In this document: positions 1-9,107 of the stretch, piece by piece
Numbering within the stretch: position 1 is the first letter of the stretch
Layout of the letters: each line of letters begins with the position of its first letter
Assembly: GCF_018598175.1 (NCBI RefSeq)
Contig: NZ_JAHESE010000030.1
Location: 32,590-96,589 of the forward strand
Length of the DNA stretch: 64,000 bases
Origin: Dawidia cretensis
GTDB taxonomy: Bacteria > Bacteroidota > Bacteroidia > Cytophagales > Cyclobacteriaceae
Reading direction: 5' to 3'
Made by a program: the position numbers and the translations under genes
The notes under the pieces: model-generated
The model's database searches: none
What the model was told of the DNA's origin: nothing
The model's input: the letters and a program-made list of their open reading frames with translations, nothing else

Positions 1-131
1 GGGTACCATTGGCTCAATACGAATTTGCCAATGTCTTCCTGCTTTTTATTGGTATGTCCCCAGAAGAAAAGGTATTTTATTGTTTCGCCTTTCTCAAATT
101 TATCGATCAACCACTTTACACTATACGTCAT
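1..131 (-). CDS. NADAR family protein, N-terminal part (runs off the window)
   Basis: The first 43 codons of a reverse-strand gene are present; the rest lies before base 1. The peptide starts MTYSVKWLIDKFEKGE and continues with KYLFFWGH and SQWYP. This is the characteristic opening of NADAR (DUF1768/YbiA-like) proteins, where the FWGH stretch precedes the conserved SQW segment. Known NADAR enzymes are N-glycosidases that cleave ADP-ribosyl-type or riboflavin-intermediate N-glycosidic bonds. Which substrate this one uses cannot be told from the fragment. The start is the only ATG before the upstream non-coding stretch. The family call is fairly secure; the function is inferred from the family. 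Confidence 0.75.
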   Translation of the reverse strand, partial: MTYSVKWLIDKFEKGETIKYLFFWGHTNKKQEDIGKFVLSQWY

Positions 132-210
132 TGAGCAAATTATTGTCTCGAAAATATAAATACCGGCTCAAAAAAACTATTCGCACGGACAACCACCCGC
201 TAGCACATGG

Positions 211-310
211 TCCCGCCTATCGGCAGGCAGGGCTAATACTTGCCGGTTGCAGCACGCAGGTCTTGCCCCGCCCCGACTAGCCGGGAGTAAACAAGCGGGA
301 TAAGACCTGC
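211..310. repeat. Palindromic intergenic element with hairpin
   Basis: Between the NADAR gene and the epoxide hydrolase gene there are nested inverted repeats. GCAGGTCTT (256-264) pairs with AAGACCTGC (302-310), and CCCG/CGGG blocks lie just inside. A second block, CCTATCGGCAGGCAGGG at 216-232, is followed by CTTGCCGG. A related CCTGCCTGCCGGCAAG block occurs at 31983-31998. The pattern resembles dispersed REP-like palindromes of Cytophagales genomes. It could equally act as a terminator for the gene entering from the right. Confidence 0.4.
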
Positions 311-325
311 GTAAGCAATAAATCT

Positions 326-1525
326 CTAGTGAATGCTATAGAAGAAGCTTCTGAGCTCTGTGGCAAAAACGTCTGGTACTTCCAGGGCGGCGAAATGGCC
401 GCCTTCTTTCATTTTGCGGAAGCTGGCTACGGTTACAAAACGTTCTGCCCATTCTTTGGGGAACTGTGCTTCTCTTGGGAACACGGCCAGGCCGGCGGGG
501 ACGTTGCTTTTCTGGAGGGGCTGCGCGCCGCTCCATTGGGCAATCGCATCGGCTTTGTACATTCTAACGGAGGTGGCGATCGTTTGTGTTGTCCAGTAGA
601 TCATGATGTTGGTGAGCAGCGCATCTTTTCCGCCCCAGGCCGCTTCGATCAATTCGGGCGTTGCTCCGGCATTGGTAAAGCTCAGGATCCAGGCGGCAAG
701 TGCTACAGGTGAATCGTTGAGGCCGTAGGCTATGGATTGCGGCTTTGTGGCATGGACCATGGCGTAGGCGCCTTCGGAGTACCACCACTGCTGTACAAAC
801 TGCGCGAATTGTTTTTCGGCTTCCGTCATGGTGGCCGGATCTTCCTGCCCCATAGGGTAGCCTATGTCGGTAAAATGAACACCCGCTACTATACCGGGAT
901 ATTTCGAGGCCAGCGCTTTGGTAACAATCATGCCTACATCGCCGCCGGCGGCGTAGAATTTTTCGTAGCCCAGGTTCTCTGTCATTAATGTTTTCCACAG
1001 GTCGGCGACCGCTTCGCTGGTTATGGCAACTTTATCGGAAAAACCGAACCCAGGAATGGATGGAATGATGAGGTCGAAACTCTGCTCACCTTCGGTCAGC
1101 TGCGGGATGATCTTGTGAAAGCGGTAGTAGCTGTCGGGCCAGCCGTGTGTCAGGATCAGGGGCTTTGCATTTTTACCTTTGCCTTTAATGTATTGGAAGT
1201 GAACTTTTACACCGCGTACGTCCGCGATGTATTGCGGGTATTGGTTTAGTTGCGTCTCTTGTTTGCGCCAGTCGTATGTATTGAGCCAATAGCGGACCAG
1301 CTCACGCAGGTAACTTTCACTGGTACCGAAGTTCCAGCCGGAGCCTTCTGCTTCGCCGGGCCAGCGGGTGTTTTGCAAGCGGTTCTTTAAATCGTCCACT
1401 ACGGGTTGCGAGACTGCTACTTTAAATTCTGTTACATTTTTCATCACCGGAGTTTTTTTTGTTTGTGAATAAGATGTTGCACTGCCCGAGACGAGCAGGA
1501 CGAACATGACTACATATTTGTTCAT
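326..1525 (-). CDS. Secreted epoxide hydrolase (alpha/beta hydrolase with EHN domain)
   Basis: The protein is 399 aa and hydrolyses epoxides to diols if it follows its family. It starts with a signal peptide (MNKYVVMFVLLVSGSATSYS), so it should act in the periplasm. An epoxide-hydrolase N-terminal domain follows (about residues 30-110), then an alpha/beta hydrolase core. The oxyanion motif is HGWP at 127-130, the nucleophile Asp196 sits in GGDVG, and the catalytic His377 is in the GGHFAALEVPD segment. Length is usual for bacterial EHN-type enzymes. An AraC gene lies 90 bp upstream on the same strand but in a separate unit. The substrate is unknown; plant or xenobiotic epoxides are possible. 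Confidence 0.88.
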   Translation of the reverse strand: MNKYVVMFVLLVSGSATSYSQTKKTPVMKNVTEFKVAVSQPVVDDLKNRLQNTRWPGEAEGSGWNFGTSESYLRELVRYWLNTYDWRKQETQLNQYPQYIADVRGVKVHFQYIKGKGKNAKPLILTHGWPDSYYRFHKIIPQLTEGEQSFDLIIPSIPGFGFSDKVAITSEAVADLWKTLMTENLGYEKFYAAGGDVGMIVTKALASKYPGIVAGVHFTDIGYPMGQEDPATMTEAEKQFAQFVQQWWYSEGAYAMVHATKPQSIAYGLNDSPVALAAWILSFTNAGATPELIEAAWGGKDALLTNIMIYWTTQTIATSVRMYKADAIAQWSGAQPLQKSNVPAGLAVFPREAQFPKEWAERFVTVASFRKMKEGGHFAALEVPDVFATELRSFFYSIH

Positions 1526-1615
1526 AGGTGTTGGGGGTTACATAGAACAAAGCTACCGGTCTGACAGTATCGTCGTTAGTCGACATGCCGGAAGAAATGG
1601 TACAAATTTCGGTAT

Positions 1616-2491
1616 CTATCCTTTGCGGTACTCCGAAGGCGTGATTTTTACCAGCTTCCTGAAGAACTTGGTAAAATGCGAGGCATCATCAAAGCCGAGC
1701 CAGTGGCAGATCTCCTGTATGGACATGGTCGTTTGCTTGAGTAAACTTTTTGCTTCCATCATCACAAACTCGTCGATGAACGTTTTTGCCGATTTACCCA
1801 GCTCTGCTTGCAGGACTTCGCTCAAGTATTTGGGGGTGATGTTCAGGCTCGTGGCATAGTAGGCTACTTCCTTATGCCGGCTAAAGTCCTGTGCCACCAG
1901 CTTTCTGAACTTTTGCGTGATCTCTTCCCGCCGGGACACCCCGGCGCTTTTGGGTTTGTGGTTTTGAATGGAATGATATGTGTTGGCCAGCATCAAAATG
2001 GTATGCACGATGCCCGGTATAGCTTCTTTCTCGTCCTTTAACGCTTTGAGCAACGCAAACGCGGACTTCATTTTCTTTACCTGTTCAGCTGTAAGCTGTA
2101 TAACATGATTGCCGCCGTGGAAAAAGAACGTCATGGATTGTAAAAACAGCTTTCCCTGCATGCCTGCAAACAGCTCATCTGTAAAGTATACGGTATCATG
2201 TTCTGCCATGTAGTTACCGGTCCACTGGCATACCAGGCCGGGTCCCACGGTTGTGAGGCTGCCTGCTTTCAGGTTATAGTCTGTGCTGCCGATCCTGAAG
2301 ATGTCGTCTTTGCTGACGCCGGTATAGGTTACTCCGAGGCCGTACGAAAATGTTCTGAACGGGAAATTGACATGGGCGTTTCGGTAGGTGTGGCTGTCGG
2401 CTAAGAAAAACGGCAGGCTGGGGCTGTGCGCGTTTTGATGTTTCAGGAATTCGAACAGGTTGAACGACTTCAGGTTAAACTTTTTCTGCAT
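1616..2491 (-). CDS. AraC family transcriptional regulator
   Basis: A 291-aa regulator. The N-terminal two thirds form a cupin-like sensing domain. The C-terminus carries two helix-turn-helix units ending in a typical AraC signature (EICHWLGFDDASHFTKFFRK, then KITPSEYRK). I start it at the Met of MQKKFNLKSFNLFEF; a longer reading would run back into the preceding propeller gene, whose stop is only 5 bp upstream. That spacing makes a two-gene transcript with the PD40 propeller likely. Regulators of this shape often control the adjoining gene. The neighbouring epoxide hydrolase, 90 bp downstream on the same strand, is one candidate target. Confidence 0.85.
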   Translation of the reverse strand: MQKKFNLKSFNLFEFLKHQNAHSPSLPFFLADSHTYRNAHVNFPFRTFSYGLGVTYTGVSKDDIFRIGSTDYNLKAGSLTTVGPGLVCQWTGNYMAEHDTVYFTDELFAGMQGKLFLQSMTFFFHGGNHVIQLTAEQVKKMKSAFALLKALKDEKEAIPGIVHTILMLANTYHSIQNHKPKSAGVSRREEITQKFRKLVAQDFSRHKEVAYYATSLNITPKYLSEVLQAELGKSAKTFIDEFVMMEAKSLLKQTTMSIQEICHWLGFDDASHFTKFFRKLVKITPSEYRKG

Positions 2492-2496
2492 AGTGC

Positions 2497-3429
2497 TTAT
2501 TTTACAACATCTGTTTGTGCCATCCACGGCAGATGCCGGGTGCTGATCCATTTTACATCGTAGTCGGTACTATAAAAAAGGTACTGGCCGTCGGGTGTGA
2601 GGTACGTGCAATATTCATAGGTGCCTGTATTAAATTTTCGCCCCAGGTTCTTCGCGGGCGCCCATGTGCCGTCGCTGTTGTACCGGGAGTAGTAGAGGTC
2701 GGCGCTGCCGTATGAGTCGGCACGGCCCACGGCGGTAAAAATAAGGTATTGCTCGTCGGGGGTGACTACAGGGTCGTGTTCCATTTTGGGGGAATTGATG
2801 GCAGCGCCCAGGTTTTCAGGCGTGGTGTAGGCTCCATTGATGTACCGGCTGACATAGAGATCATGTGATCCCAGTGTTCCGGCCCGATCGGAAGCAAAGT
2901 ACATATTACCGTTTGCCGCCAGCGACACATAGTATTCGGTACTGTCGGAGTTTATACCCTCGGGGGTCTTCGGGGCTGTCCACGCACCGTTGCCCAGCGG
3001 ACGCACGAACCAGATGTTATAGTCCGGCAGCGTATCGGTCGCGTCTGTCGGCCTGTTGGAAATGTAATATACTGTTTCGTCGAGGGTAATGAACGGGTCG
3101 GCCTGTGAATATGCCGCTTCGGTAAAGGGGGCCAGCTGCGGTTTGCTCCACGCATCGTTCCGAAGCTCCGTTACGTAGATCATCCACTTGCCCTGGTACG
3201 ACCGGGAGAAATAAAACCGTTTTCCGTCGCGCGAAAAAGCTGCGTTAAAATCCAGTGAGTCGCTACTAACAATCCCGGGCAGGAACCGTAGGGCCGCGGA
3301 GTCGGGCAACGGTTGGGGGTACTGCGGGTTGTCCATGACGAAGGCCTCGTGTCGCTGCGCGCGGGTGCACTGTGTGGCCAGCCACACCAGTGTTATCAGG
3401 AAAAGATTTCTGAGGGGGATGCGGGTCAT
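2497..3429 (-). CDS. Exported WD40-like PD40 beta-propeller protein
   Basis: A 310-aa protein with a hydrophobic leader (MTRIPLRNLFLITLVWLATQ, then CTRAQ), so it is exported, possibly as a lipoprotein at the Cys. It has at least four propeller blades with PD40 motifs: FSRDGKRFYFSRS, ITLDETVYYISNR, LAANGNMYFASDR, VTPDEQYLIFTA and LTPDGQYLFYSTD. Such TolB-like propellers bind proteins or glycans at the outer membrane and have no catalytic residues of their own. I chose the Met at 3429 because it directly precedes the leader; a start 14 codons earlier is possible. The gene is followed after 5 bp by the AraC gene. No specific ligand can be named. Confidence 0.75.
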   Translation of the reverse strand: MTRIPLRNLFLITLVWLATQCTRAQRHEAFVMDNPQYPQPLPDSAALRFLPGIVSSDSLDFNAAFSRDGKRFYFSRSYQGKWMIYVTELRNDAWSKPQLAPFTEAAYSQADPFITLDETVYYISNRPTDATDTLPDYNIWFVRPLGNGAWTAPKTPEGINSDSTEYYVSLAANGNMYFASDRAGTLGSHDLYVSRYINGAYTTPENLGAAINSPKMEHDPVVTPDEQYLIFTAVGRADSYGSADLYYSRYNSDGTWAPAKNLGRKFNTGTYEYCTYLTPDGQYLFYSTDYDVKWISTRHLPWMAQTDVVK

Positions 3430-3536
3430 GGTTGTCAGGGTAAAAAACATGCTACCAGTATACTTAAACAAACGATTGTCTCCTACACCGGTGCAAACTT
3501 TTCTGTCCTCGCATATTCAGATTACTGCCGGGCGCT

Positions 3537-3544
3537 TATCTTTG
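3537..3544 (+). promoter_or_regulatory. Candidate -7 box (TATCTTTG) of the M28 peptidase gene
   Basis: TATCTTTG matches the Bacteroidota -7 consensus TAnnTTTG and lies 52 bp before the peptidase start. No clear -33 TTG is present at the expected spacing, so this rests on the -7 box alone. Confidence 0.4.
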
Positions 3545-3596
3545 GCGGCCGTGTTTCAAAGCACACACCACACCTTGGAAACACGATGCACGTACC

Positions 3597-4535
3597 ATGA
3601 GAAAAATTCAAGCCTTTCTACTATTGTCTCTTATTGCCTTCAGCCATTTTTCCCAGGCGCAGATCGACCAGGACCAACTGAAGAAACACATTTATTATCT
3701 CGCGGATGACAAGATGAAAGGTCGGGGCACAGGCTCCAGGCAGGCAAAAAAGGCTGCGGACTATGTCGAAAAGGAGTTCAAAAAGTATGGCTTGGCGCCG
3801 AGGGGTGAAAAGGGCTATCGTCAGACGTTTGAGGCGAGGGTAAAACGGGTTGTGGTGAAAGACAGTATTCGCCAGGCGGACAACATCATCGGATTCCTGG
3901 ACAACGGCGGCCGCTATACGGTTGTTGTGGGAGCACACTACGATCATTTGGGCGAAGGGCGCCAGGGCAGCTCGAAGGACTCGCTGGGTGTCGGGAAGAT
4001 CCACAACGGTGCGGATGATAATGCTTCCGGCGTTGCCGGATTGCTGGAGCTTGCCCGGCATTACGCCACCAATGGTTATAAAGAAAAATACAATTTGCTT
4101 TTCATTGCGTTTGGTGCCGAAGAGCTTGGATTGGTGGGATCAAAATATTTTACGAACCACCCTACCCTTCCGTTGGCAGACATCCAATGGATGTTGAACA
4201 TGGATATGATTGGCCGCTACAATCCCGAGAACGGTGTTGCCGTGATTGGGTATGGCACAAGCTCGAAGTTCCCCACGATCTTTGAGGGGGTCAAAAGCGA
4301 CATTAAGTTCTATACCGGCAAAGACGGGAGCGGCGGCTCCGACCAGACATCCTTTTACAAGAAGGACATTCCTGTTCTTTTCTTCCATACGGGTGGTCAC
4401 GCAGACTATCACAAACCGGGTGACGATGCCGAAAAAATTGACTACAACGCCCTCCAGTCTATCCTGGAGATCGAGCGTCAGGTTATAGACAACTCCATGA
4501 ATCAACCGAAGATGGATTTCATCTGGACGAATTAA
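3597..4535 (+). CDS. Secreted M28 family zinc aminopeptidase
   Basis: A 312-aa protein with a signal peptide (ends about FSQAQ, residues 18-22). It is an M28 peptidase, a co-catalytic two-zinc exo-aminopeptidase. Visible metal and catalytic residues are His114 and Asp116 in GAHYDH, the bridging Asp140 in GADDNASG, the acid pair Glu175-Glu176 in GAEELGL, Asp203 in NMDMIGR, and a final His in HTGGHADYHKPGDD. All expected positions are filled, so the enzyme should be active in the periplasm or outside the cell. It is transcribed alone, divergent from the propeller gene and convergent with the DUF262 gene. Confidence 0.92.
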   Translation: MRKIQAFLLLSLIAFSHFSQAQIDQDQLKKHIYYLADDKMKGRGTGSRQAKKAADYVEKEFKKYGLAPRGEKGYRQTFEARVKRVVVKDSIRQADNIIGFLDNGGRYTVVVGAHYDHLGEGRQGSSKDSLGVGKIHNGADDNASGVAGLLELARHYATNGYKEKYNLLFIAFGAEELGLVGSKYFTNHPTLPLADIQWMLNMDMIGRYNPENGVAVIGYGTSSKFPTIFEGVKSDIKFYTGKDGSGGSDQTSFYKKDIPVLFFHTGGHADYHKPGDDAEKIDYNALQSILEIERQVIDNSMNQPKMDFIWTN

Positions 4536-4560
4536 CGCCATGCCCTTTCGTTTCCCATAA

Positions 4561-6324
4561 CTAACCAAAAAGGTAATTCGTGATTTTCTCTATTTCCTTG
4601 CGTTTTCTTCTCAGGCAACTTTCATAGTTCCATTCTGGATAGTCGATTACAACTTGCTGTATAATAGCATACTGACTAGTCCTGTATTGAATAATTTTTT
4701 CAGAATACCGGCAGTTTCCGATGGATCTGTTTAATTTTTCCTCAAGTATGGATAGATTACCAATCCCGTTGATGTCATCCTTCCATTCATCCCATATTTT
4801 GTCCCGATCCAGTGGCTCCAGATCGTGGAATGGTTGGATGTGCTCTATATCGATGTCCGACTCGAATAACCTCTTCTGGATCGCCTCTATTGTGCGAACG
4901 TCTTCGGTATGATATTCCTCATCCAACATGGCAGAAAGCCGGCACACAATATTTTTGATCTTCGCGTTATAAGCGATCCCGCCATCCAGCACCCCCGTAA
5001 AACTACGCAACACTTCAGGATTCCCGATCCTATCCATCTTTTTTACAACGGTGTCGATCACCACTTCGGGATCCGCCTTGAGCATGAGCTGCAAGAGTAA
5101 ATAGTTAAAGGCATGTATTTCGTTTACAGCCTTCAGAAACCGGCAGCTATAGACAATAAAGAGCTTGGTCAGCTGCTTGTAAAATATCAGTGATTGAGGA
5201 TATACATCAGCTCGTTCCCGATAAACATACCTAAAGATGACACAAAGAATCCGGTACCTACCGTACCTGGACCATTGCGATAAAGAATACAAACAAGCAT
5301 CCTCGGCTGTAACAAACCATGAATTCTCCCATTCGATCCTGACGTCTATCAATTTGCTAATATCAGCGAGAGAAAGCTCGACCTTTCTGGCATCCGTGAA
5401 GTTGGGCCATTGACCATTGTTGAGTATACTATCGAACAATCGCTCAAAGAACGTATCCGCCCCGTAGCTATACAATGTGGCGGGCAGGTCGTATCGTGCA
5501 ATGAGCAAGAACTGATAGATTCCCAGGATCTCGTGGATATTGGTTACCGTATCTTTAGCCTCTTTATTGGCCCGATCGATCTTCTGGTACAGATCGCTTA
5601 TGTCTTTAAATACAGTATCTCTCTCTTTTTTTACATCCCGCAAGTACTCGAACATACGGATCTTAAAGACATCCCCGCCGTTTAAGTCAAGGCCGGTGGT
5701 GTTTATGGCATTAAATATCTGTAACGTTTTTGTGAGACCAGCCCTTGTCTCGATCACTACAAAATAGATATCGGTTAACAAATGGCGAACGAATGCGGCC
5801 ACATCCCATACCACCGGCTCACCGGTTGCCGCGTCGCTCATCTCCTCGTTCAACACCTCATTGATCAGCGCCGCATTCCTGGTATAGAGGTTATGCGACT
5901 CATTATCAAAAGGAAAGCTACTGTTCAAGAATTGGTCCAGCAGCAATTGTTGCTCGCCATTGTTTACCTGCGTATGGAGCCAGTTGTAGCTCAGGTTATC
6001 GAGCTCTGTTTGTCCGTTAAACTTTTTCTGTAAGACTTGAAACAGCAATAAAAAGGTTGTCATCCGCTGTTGCCCGTCGATGATCTCCTGAATGTTATTT
6101 TCCTTTTTTTCCGTCAATTGCATTGTGCCGATAAACATCGGCTCGCTTCTTTCATTACCGCCTCCGTTAAAAGAAGCGAGTATATCCTGCAGAAATTTCC
6201 GGATCTCCTTTTCCGACCAGGCATAGGGTCGCTGGTAGATGGGGATTTCGTATCGTGTTTGGCCGTCCAGGATTATTCCGCCCTGCTTCTGCACGTTATA
6301 CTTCAGTGTACATGTCTTCGCCAT
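4561..6324 (-). CDS. DUF262/DUF1524 GmrSD-like nuclease
   Basis: A 587-aa fusion of the two halves of GmrSD-type proteins. The N-terminal DUF262 (GmrS-like) domain shows YQRPYAWSEKEI and the nucleotide-binding motif DGQQR at 83-87. The C-terminal DUF1524 (GmrD-like, His-Me finger) domain shows EHIQP around His495, followed by the conserved GIGNLSILEEKLNRSIGN segment. The characterised GmrSD is a type IV restriction enzyme that cuts modified phage DNA, and other DUF262 proteins occur in defence systems. I start at MAKTC; a start 20 codons earlier is possible. It stands alone: no methylase or partner lies next to it. Confidence 0.85.
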   Translation of the reverse strand: MAKTCTLKYNVQKQGGIILDGQTRYEIPIYQRPYAWSEKEIRKFLQDILASFNGGGNERSEPMFIGTMQLTEKKENNIQEIIDGQQRMTTFLLLFQVLQKKFNGQTELDNLSYNWLHTQVNNGEQQLLLDQFLNSSFPFDNESHNLYTRNAALINEVLNEEMSDAATGEPVVWDVAAFVRHLLTDIYFVVIETRAGLTKTLQIFNAINTTGLDLNGGDVFKIRMFEYLRDVKKERDTVFKDISDLYQKIDRANKEAKDTVTNIHEILGIYQFLLIARYDLPATLYSYGADTFFERLFDSILNNGQWPNFTDARKVELSLADISKLIDVRIEWENSWFVTAEDACLYSLSQWSRYGRYRILCVIFRYVYRERADVYPQSLIFYKQLTKLFIVYSCRFLKAVNEIHAFNYLLLQLMLKADPEVVIDTVVKKMDRIGNPEVLRSFTGVLDGGIAYNAKIKNIVCRLSAMLDEEYHTEDVRTIEAIQKRLFESDIDIEHIQPFHDLEPLDRDKIWDEWKDDINGIGNLSILEEKLNRSIGNCRYSEKIIQYRTSQYAIIQQVVIDYPEWNYESCLRRKRKEIEKITNYLFG

Positions 6325-6581
6325 GATCGAAAACTGTGGCCTGGCGTCGGTTTTATCGCGATTAAAAGAAGGGCTTTCGTGCATGGCATAAAGATGAAAA
6401 AAAACCTACGGACCTGTTATTCTATACCTTAACAAAAAATTAATAATGGATGGGCTTTTTTCCCCTGGAAAGACGTTAGTTGCGATGCCACCGAGTCATT
6501 ATGGGGCGATATGTCAAATTTAAATGGAAACGATAGTATTCTTTTTTTGAGTATCTTTCCCCGGATTCAATTCTTCCTACC

Positions 6582-8387
6582 ATGTCACTCAGACGGCCTC
6601 TTTTTGCCCTTGCCGGCGTGCTTGCGATCGTTGTCGCTTCTTGCAGTGTTTTGAAAAAAAATGATCCGGATGAAGCCGTCCGGGCGTTTATTGTTGCCTT
6701 TCAGACGAGTTTGAAGCACGCTGATCCCGAAATCTTTAAATTATTTGAGACCCAGCAATCGCACGAAGCGATCCTGTCGGCTATTCGCGTGTTGCAGAAT
6801 AAAGAAAGCGAATACATCGTGTGTGCGATGGCCTATCAGAATGCCAGCATTGAGTACGATGAGGACGTTGTGAAAGTAACGATCCCCACCGTTTTTACGC
6901 CCCGAAACGTCGATGACGCTGATGCACGCGAGGAATCAACGCTGACCCTATTGCTAAAGCAGAAACAGCACGCGCTAGTCATCACGCAGCTTGAAGGCGA
7001 AGAGTTCTACCGGAGCTTTAGCAAACTTCGGGGTGATATCGAATGGCAAACCGAACGAAAAGATGCCATGAAGAAGCGCCTGCCGATCTACGCCCGGGCG
7101 CAGGAGATCCAGCAACAGTATGATTCCGTGATTTGGTTTACGCGCTACGAGGACAAGCATTATTACTATGTGGTGAATGGCACTTGGGAGGCCCGGGCTG
7201 ACGAATATCGATCTTTTGTAAAAGGAGACCCTACGGAGTATAAAATGGGATTGGTCGATGAAGCCGGTTCCATTGTCATCCCGGTGGAATATGAAATGAT
7301 TGGCACCCTGGGTTTTATGAAGCCGCACCTGGTGGAAGTCGTAAAAGATGGGAAAGCCGGGCATTTCGACCTGACAGCACGCAAACTGATCGTTGAACCC
7401 GCGTATGACATGCTCATGCCCTATGAACAGGAGGATATACACGCCTTTACACAAACCGATACGACGTACGGCTGGATCGATGCCCTATTTCAATACCACG
7501 AAGGCTTTCCCTCCATCAAAGCAGAGGAATACGTTCGTACATTTCAATTCCTGCCCAAAGATCTGACACTCGACAATCAGCAGACACTTTGTGAGATCCC
7601 CAACGAAGAGCATGCCGGCATCGGCATGATCATACCTCCCACCTACTTCGTGAAGCTGGGTTTATTCGAGCAAGTAATCACCGGCATCAGTACGGCAGAC
7701 ATGCCTTTTGCGGGATGGAATGGGTATATAAAAACCGGCGGCACGTTGCTACAGGACGTTACCGACGGCATCCGTGCGTTGATCACCGGCATCACTACAC
7801 ATTATACAGAGGGACGGGAAGAGTTTTATGTCAGCAATCGCGTGACCTTTATCACTTCGGCCAATGACACCCTGGGCGTGTCTGAGATCGCAGGGAGTGG
7901 CGTGTCCAGCCTTCGCCGCATTCGCGAGAATATTATTGAGGTCGTATCGACCGCCCCGGAATATTTTGCGCACGATAGCCCCGATGAGGAATATGACATT
8001 CCGATCTACACTTATTACACGCTTGACAAAACAGGCGTTACGAGAATAAAATCATCACGGGAATACAATTTCACCGAGTTCGCCGAACTTGACAGCTCGT
8101 ATGTCGTCGGCAACTTCCATCGTTGGGATTATGAAACGGAAACTCAAACCCCTTCCGCGACATTATCGCTACCTACCCTTCAGCGCATACATGACGAAAT
8201 TCTGGTCAGCTACGGATACCGATTGCCGGACTCTACCACTCGGGAGTATTTCAGCCGTTACCCACAAGAGATAGAGAACCTGGACGAGATACGCAGCAAG
8301 CTTACCGACCTTGACCGACACAATGTTACGTTTCTGGAGATGTTCATGGGCTTGCTCCAGGAATCGGATACAAAAAATCCTATTTAA
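6582..8387 (+). CDS. Lipoprotein with WG-repeat-like segment, function unknown
   Basis: A 601-aa protein whose leader ends in a lipobox (AIVVASC, Cys about residue 22), so it is predicted to be a lipoprotein. Residues 215-310 contain degenerate WG repeats (MGLVDEAGSIVIPVEYEMIG, GHFDLTARKLIVEPAYD, YGWID). The flanking parts match no family I recognise. WG repeats are thought to mediate binding; there is no catalytic motif. The following DUF2306 gene starts 3 bp after the stop, so the two are almost certainly co-transcribed. Confidence 0.6.
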   Translation: MSLRRPLFALAGVLAIVVASCSVLKKNDPDEAVRAFIVAFQTSLKHADPEIFKLFETQQSHEAILSAIRVLQNKESEYIVCAMAYQNASIEYDEDVVKVTIPTVFTPRNVDDADAREESTLTLLLKQKQHALVITQLEGEEFYRSFSKLRGDIEWQTERKDAMKKRLPIYARAQEIQQQYDSVIWFTRYEDKHYYYVVNGTWEARADEYRSFVKGDPTEYKMGLVDEAGSIVIPVEYEMIGTLGFMKPHLVEVVKDGKAGHFDLTARKLIVEPAYDMLMPYEQEDIHAFTQTDTTYGWIDALFQYHEGFPSIKAEEYVRTFQFLPKDLTLDNQQTLCEIPNEEHAGIGMIIPPTYFVKLGLFEQVITGISTADMPFAGWNGYIKTGGTLLQDVTDGIRALITGITTHYTEGREEFYVSNRVTFITSANDTLGVSEIAGSGVSSLRRIRENIIEVVSTAPEYFAHDSPDEEYDIPIYTYYTLDKTGVTRIKSSREYNFTEFAELDSSYVVGNFHRWDYETETQTPSATLSLPTLQRIHDEILVSYGYRLPDSTTREYFSRYPQEIENLDEIRSKLTDLDRHNVTFLEMFMGLLQESDTKNPI

Positions 8388-8390
8388 TGC

Positions 8391-9035
8391 ATGCGGCGGC
8401 TTTTAACCCTTATTAAGGGCTTCTTCATTTTTATCGTGCTGGTGCTGGCTGTTCTTCTGGCGGTCAATGCATTGTCGTATGCTAACTTCGATGTCCAGTA
8501 TGGTTTTCTAAGACTCAAGCAGCAAGCTATTCAAACGGGCTGGTATCTGCCTGCCTACTATTCTCATGTATTGATCAGCGGTGTGATTTTAGTCGCGGGT
8601 CTTTTTCTCGTTTTTCCCGCCAGTCGAAATTTTCCGCAGGTGCATCGAATGCTTGGGTATGTATATGTTATGGGGATCCTGTTCTTCTCTGCACCGGGTG
8701 CGTTGGGTATGAGCTTGTTCATACAACGTGGTCCCTGGGTACTGGCTAGCTTCCTACTGCAAGGTGTATTATGGTTTTATTTTACGGCGGTGGCCTTTAG
8801 CCGGATCCGCCGGAAGGACGTTACGGGTCACCGGCAATGGATGTGGCGCAGCTATGCGCTCACGTTTGCGGCCGTTACGTTGAGACTTTATATTTATATG
8901 ACATCTTCCAGTGTGGACCTAAGCTCTCCCAAAGCCTATGCGCTGCTGGCGTGGTTAAGCTGGGTGCCAAACCTGCTCGTGGCCGAGCTGTTGATCAACC
9001 TCCCCTTCCGTGAGCCGTCCAGGCAAGTAAATTGA
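8391..9035 (+). CDS. DUF2306 integral membrane protein
   Basis: A 214-aa protein with about six hydrophobic segments and the DUF2306 pattern: a His in the membrane (YYSHVLISGVIL), then QVHRMLGYVYV and GHRQWMWRSYALTFAAVTLR. The conserved intramembrane histidines suggest haem or metal binding, as in related cytochrome-b561-like folds, but the family role is unproven. It follows the preceding lipoprotein gene with a 3-bp gap and is probably in its operon. Confidence 0.8.
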   Translation: MRRLLTLIKGFFIFIVLVLAVLLAVNALSYANFDVQYGFLRLKQQAIQTGWYLPAYYSHVLISGVILVAGLFLVFPASRNFPQVHRMLGYVYVMGILFFSAPGALGMSLFIQRGPWVLASFLLQGVLWFYFTAVAFSRIRRKDVTGHRQWMWRSYALTFAAVTLRLYIYMTSSSVDLSSPKAYALLAWLSWVPNLLVAELLINLPFREPSRQVN

Positions 9036-9107
9036 GCCGTGCGCGAAAGCGGCTGCGAGGCCCAAACGCCGACCTTTGTTGTCATGAGTCAACAAAAAAC
9101 ATCCATT

